A DNA stretch of 16,411 nucleotides from a bacterium (GTDB lineage: Bacteria > JAJRZV01), in the NCBI GenBank assembly GCA_024275095.1, contig JAJRZV010000103.1:1-16411 (forward strand). The letters are read 5' to 3'. The notes under the pieces are model-generated. The model saw only the letters and a program-made list of their open reading frames with translations. It was not told the DNA's origin and did no database searches. How positions within the stretch are numbered: position 1 is the stretch's first letter; every line of letters starts with the position of its first letter. The translations under genes were made by a program, and so were the position numbers. This document shows positions 14,816-16,411 of the stretch, one piece after another.

Positions 14816-14837
14816 AACCGTAAATAAAGTTATTTGT

Positions 14838-16046
14838 TCAGTAAGGGAATCTTTTTTGTTTCAGTTCTTCAGTGAAATCTTTGAGTTCGTTAAGGTCAGA
14901 TAAAAACACTTCCACAAGATAGGGATCAAGTTGGCTGCCGGATGAATTGGAAAGCTCTTTGACAGCCTTTTCAAAGGATAGAGGTTTTCGATAATGGCGG
15001 GAACCGGTAATGGCATCGTATACATCTGCAACGCTGACAATCCTGGCATTCAATGGTATTTCTTCGCCCATATACATTCCGGGATAGCCTGTCCCATCGT
15101 AGCGTTCGTGATGAAATTTAATCATTGGTATGGCAGGAACGAGGAAATCGAAGTCCCGAACAAATTGCTCGCCGAGTACAGGGTGGAGCTTTAAGATTTC
15201 ATATTCTCGCTTGGTGAGTTTCCCGTGTTTTTTCACAATATCCATCATCGCCAGTTTCCCCACATCGTGCAGCCGGGAGCCGTGATGGATGATTTTTTTC
15301 TTTTCCTCTGACATTTTTAACTTATCGGCCAGGTAAAGTGAGTACCGGTTAACTCTGTGGGAATGACCACGGAACACCGGATTGAGTGCTTCGGATACGT
15401 CAATCAGTTTTTGGATCATGTTGTAATACTGTTGCTCCTGCTGAAGTTTCGTCTTCAGCAGGTGGAGCAGGGGTGAGAGAGTGCTGGCAAAAACCTGAAG
15501 TATGTTGAGATAAATGGTGGGAAGTGTATCTGCTGTTGCTGTCAACACCCCGAGCACGGTGTCGCCAGAGATGAGGGGTATGGCAATAAAAGATTTGTTC
15601 CTGTATTCAGAGGTGTTCTGAAGCCAGTTCATGAATCGTGGGTCAGAGCCTGCGCGTTCTGTAAACAGGGTCTTTTTAAACAGAAAGGCCCGTCCGGAAA
15701 TGCCTTCTCCGGGATGAAACACCGCTTTCTTTTTTCGTGGAGTAAGGCCTGCGGCAGCAAAAACTGTAAGCCCTCCCTTTTCTTCTTCGTATAGCAATAC
15801 CGCTATTTCGTCAAGTTTGAGGCGTTTTTTCAGAAGGCCCAGAACTTTGGCTGTGGATGCCTGAAGATCTCTGCCGCTGATGAGTTTTTGAATAACATTT
15901 GATTGCAACTTGAGAGTTGAGGAGAGAGTATCTATAAGATTTCTGAGCTTTTCATTTTCGATAGTTTTATAAAGAAGCTCCTCGGATTCAAAATTTGTGA
16001 ACCCCCTATCCTCCCCCACCATTTCTACTACCTTTTTCACGTTCAT
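14838..16046 (-). CDS. GAF plus HD-GYP domain protein, probable cyclic-di-GMP phosphodiesterase
   Basis: 402 residues on the minus strand. Residues about 20-60 are a helical lead-in and 60-195 a GAF sensor domain (LLKKRLKLDEIAVLLYEEEK; GEGISGRAF 113-121; FIAIPLISGDTVLGVL 153-168). Residues 215-385 are an HD-GYP domain with every key motif: GHSHRV (227-232), H260-D261 (LHDVGK), LHP (287-289), HHERYDGTGYP (312-322) and VADVYDAIT (339-347). Such enzymes linearise cyclic-di-GMP with a bi- or tri-metal centre. The complete HD and GYP motifs suggest it is active. There is no membrane segment, so it is a cytoplasmic sensor whose GAF ligand is unknown. The ATG at 16046 has only a weak upstream purine stretch. 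Codons about 12-20 lie in DNA resembling the upstream intergenic repeat. It is transcribed against the long operon. Confidence 0.92.
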   Translation of the reverse strand: MNVKKVVEMVGEDRGFTNFESEELLYKTIENEKLRNLIDTLSSTLKLQSNVIQKLISGRDLQASTAKVLGLLKKRLKLDEIAVLLYEEEKGGLTVFAAAGLTPRKKKAVFHPGEGISGRAFLFKKTLFTERAGSDPRFMNWLQNTSEYRNKSFIAIPLISGDTVLGVLTATADTLPTIYLNILQVFASTLSPLLHLLKTKLQQEQQYYNMIQKLIDVSEALNPVFRGHSHRVNRYSLYLADKLKMSEEKKKIIHHGSRLHDVGKLAMMDIVKKHGKLTKREYEILKLHPVLGEQFVRDFDFLVPAIPMIKFHHERYDGTGYPGMYMGEEIPLNARIVSVADVYDAITGSRHYRKPLSFEKAVKELSNSSGSQLDPYLVEVFLSDLNELKDFTEELKQKRFPY

Positions 16047-16096
16047 TTCATTTTATACCCCTGCGAATATAAAATCAAATTTGAACCCCCACATCC
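15991..16096 (-). repeat. Imperfect 20-bp direct repeat spanning the HD-GYP 5' end
   Basis: On the plus strand, AAATTTGTGAACCCCCTATCC (15991-16011, inside the HD-GYP coding start) closely resembles AAATTTGAACCCCCACATCC (16077-16096, upstream of the gene). The copies differ by small insertions and lie about 86 bp apart. This hints at a local duplication or an intergenic repeat family reaching into the first codons of the gene. Confidence 0.5.
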
Positions 16097-16190
16097 GGGG
16101 TCTGGTCTCAACATTGAACATTCGGGGTTTAGCGGGGGGTGGATTCGTGTTACAGGGTCTGTTACAGGGTGTTACGGGGTCAGGTCTGGT
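16097..16190. repeat. G-rich short-repeat cluster, REP-like
   Basis: GGGGTCTGGTCT (16097-16108) recurs as GGGGTCAGGTCT (16176-16187). Between them GTTACAGGGT appears at 16149-16158 and 16161-16170, then as GTTACGGGGT at 16171-16180. The first unit can also fold back on the preceding CCCC at 16086-16090. GGGGTC-N-GGTCT-type motifs are reminiscent of repetitive extragenic palindromes, but the family is not established from one locus. Confidence 0.5.
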
Positions 16191-16284
16191 TTAAGAAAGT
16201 CAAGCCCTAATATATAAAAACGTAAGCGTCTATAAGAAGCTACTCACATGGGGCACCTCCCAAGATTAAAGATTTGGTGAGAAA

Positions 16285-16411
16285 AAGGCGCGCGTGGCAC
16301 GTGTGATTGGTGCATGCCGAAAAGTAGGGCTCGGGCAGGCGGGAAATATAAGGTGCGCGTGCTGCCTTCACGCCGAAAAGAATCAGGGATAGGGTGGGTG
16401 GGAAATATAAA
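16285..16411. repeat. Two-unit imperfect tandem repeat at the right edge
   Basis: Three blocks recur in the same order: AAGGYGCGCGTG (16285-16296 and 16350-16361), GCCGAAAAG (16316-16324 and 16372-16380), and GGGAAATATA (16341-16350 and 16400-16409), with a G-rich stretch before the last block in each. Offsets are 65, 56 and 59 bp, so units are about 60 bp with small indels. The second unit ends at the window edge, so more copies may follow. Confidence 0.65.

Larger units (their letters stand above)
16047..16411. other. Gene-free region upstream of HD-GYP, rich in short repeats
   Basis: No reading frame here has a credible start, codon pattern or recognisable product. The DNA holds G-rich direct repeats (16097-16190), an AT-rich stretch near 16206-16222, and a two-unit imperfect repeat to the right edge. 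It must contain the HD-GYP promoter, but I see no convincing -35/-10 pair. The best AT-rich candidate on the minus strand is TATATT or TATAAA around 16050-16075, without a clear -35 box. Confidence 0.6.

Noticed and set aside
14821-14834. AAATAA-AG-TTATTT palindrome as terminator
   Set aside because: All A/T pairs, two-nt loop and no following T-run; too weak to stop transcription.
15997-16194. 65-codon plus-strand frame over the HD-GYP start
   Set aside because: Antisense to a secure gene start and then through repeat DNA; no ribosome-binding site.
16244-16261. Minus-strand GGGAGG with ATG six nt later
   Set aside because: The ATG is followed at once by TGA, so no protein is encoded; likely chance, though a start-stop element cannot be excluded.
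16295-16315. TGGCAC motif suggesting a sigma54 promoter
   Set aside because: The base pair expected at -12 (GC twelve nt after GG) reads TG, so the spacing and core do not fit.
16149-16411. CRISPR array at the right edge
   Set aside because: Repeats are short, imperfect and irregularly spaced, and no cas gene is present.

Overview
The window looks like chromosomal core-genome DNA from a Gram-negative bacterium, most likely a member of the former Deltaproteobacteria (Desulfobacterota). That placement is inference. It rests on an outer-membrane-type lipoprotein with LpoA-like architecture, an IHF-type protein, a six-domain ribosomal protein S1, a LapA-domain protein, and the order hisC-tyrA-aroA-cmk-ispH-rpsA-sppA-ihfB. 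There is no rRNA, tRNA, CRISPR array, insertion sequence or prophage gene.

Layout. (1) Positions 981 down to 1, minus strand: a secreted protein built of four PEGA-like repeats, running off the left edge. (2) Positions 982-1169: a divergent control region with a good sigma70-type promoter facing right, an exact 9-bp direct repeat with 21-bp spacing, and an inverted repeat whose second arm covers the -35 box. (3) Positions 1170-14814: sixteen plus-strand genes with no gap above about 31 nt and many start/stop overlaps, so probably one very long operon. It begins with a crotonase-fold enzyme, a UDP-glucuronate decarboxylase-like SDR, a GNAT acetyltransferase and a TPR plus periplasmic-binding lipoprotein. 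It continues with an aromatic amino acid block (hisC, tyrA, aroA), then cmk, ispH, rpsA, sppA and ihfB. It ends with a small metallophosphoesterase, a HIT hydrolase/phosphorylase, a LapA-domain membrane protein and a small exported TPR-like protein. (4) Positions 16046 down to 14838, minus strand: a GAF plus HD-GYP protein, a probable cyclic-di-GMP phosphodiesterase, convergent with the operon. (5) Positions 16047-16411: no gene, but several families of short repeats, one continuing past the right edge.

The long operon mixes envelope functions (LpoA-like lipoprotein, SppA, LapA-like protein, UDP-sugar enzyme), the late shikimate and tyrosine pathway, isoprenoid synthesis, and translation/nucleotide functions. 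Several starts differ from the longest ORF. GNAT is best started at GTG 2933, hisC at ATG 5446, ispH at TTG 9400 and rpsA at ATG 10241. sppA appears to start at the rare codon ATT at 11925, which restores its N-terminal membrane anchor and sits 5 nt after a strong Shine-Dalgarno.

I do not see a clearly new multi-gene system. The items most worth a second look are the ATT start of sppA, the four-repeat secreted protein with its unusual divergent control region, the LpoA-like lipoprotein inside this operon, the small exported TPR protein at the operon end, and the repeat cluster at the right edge.
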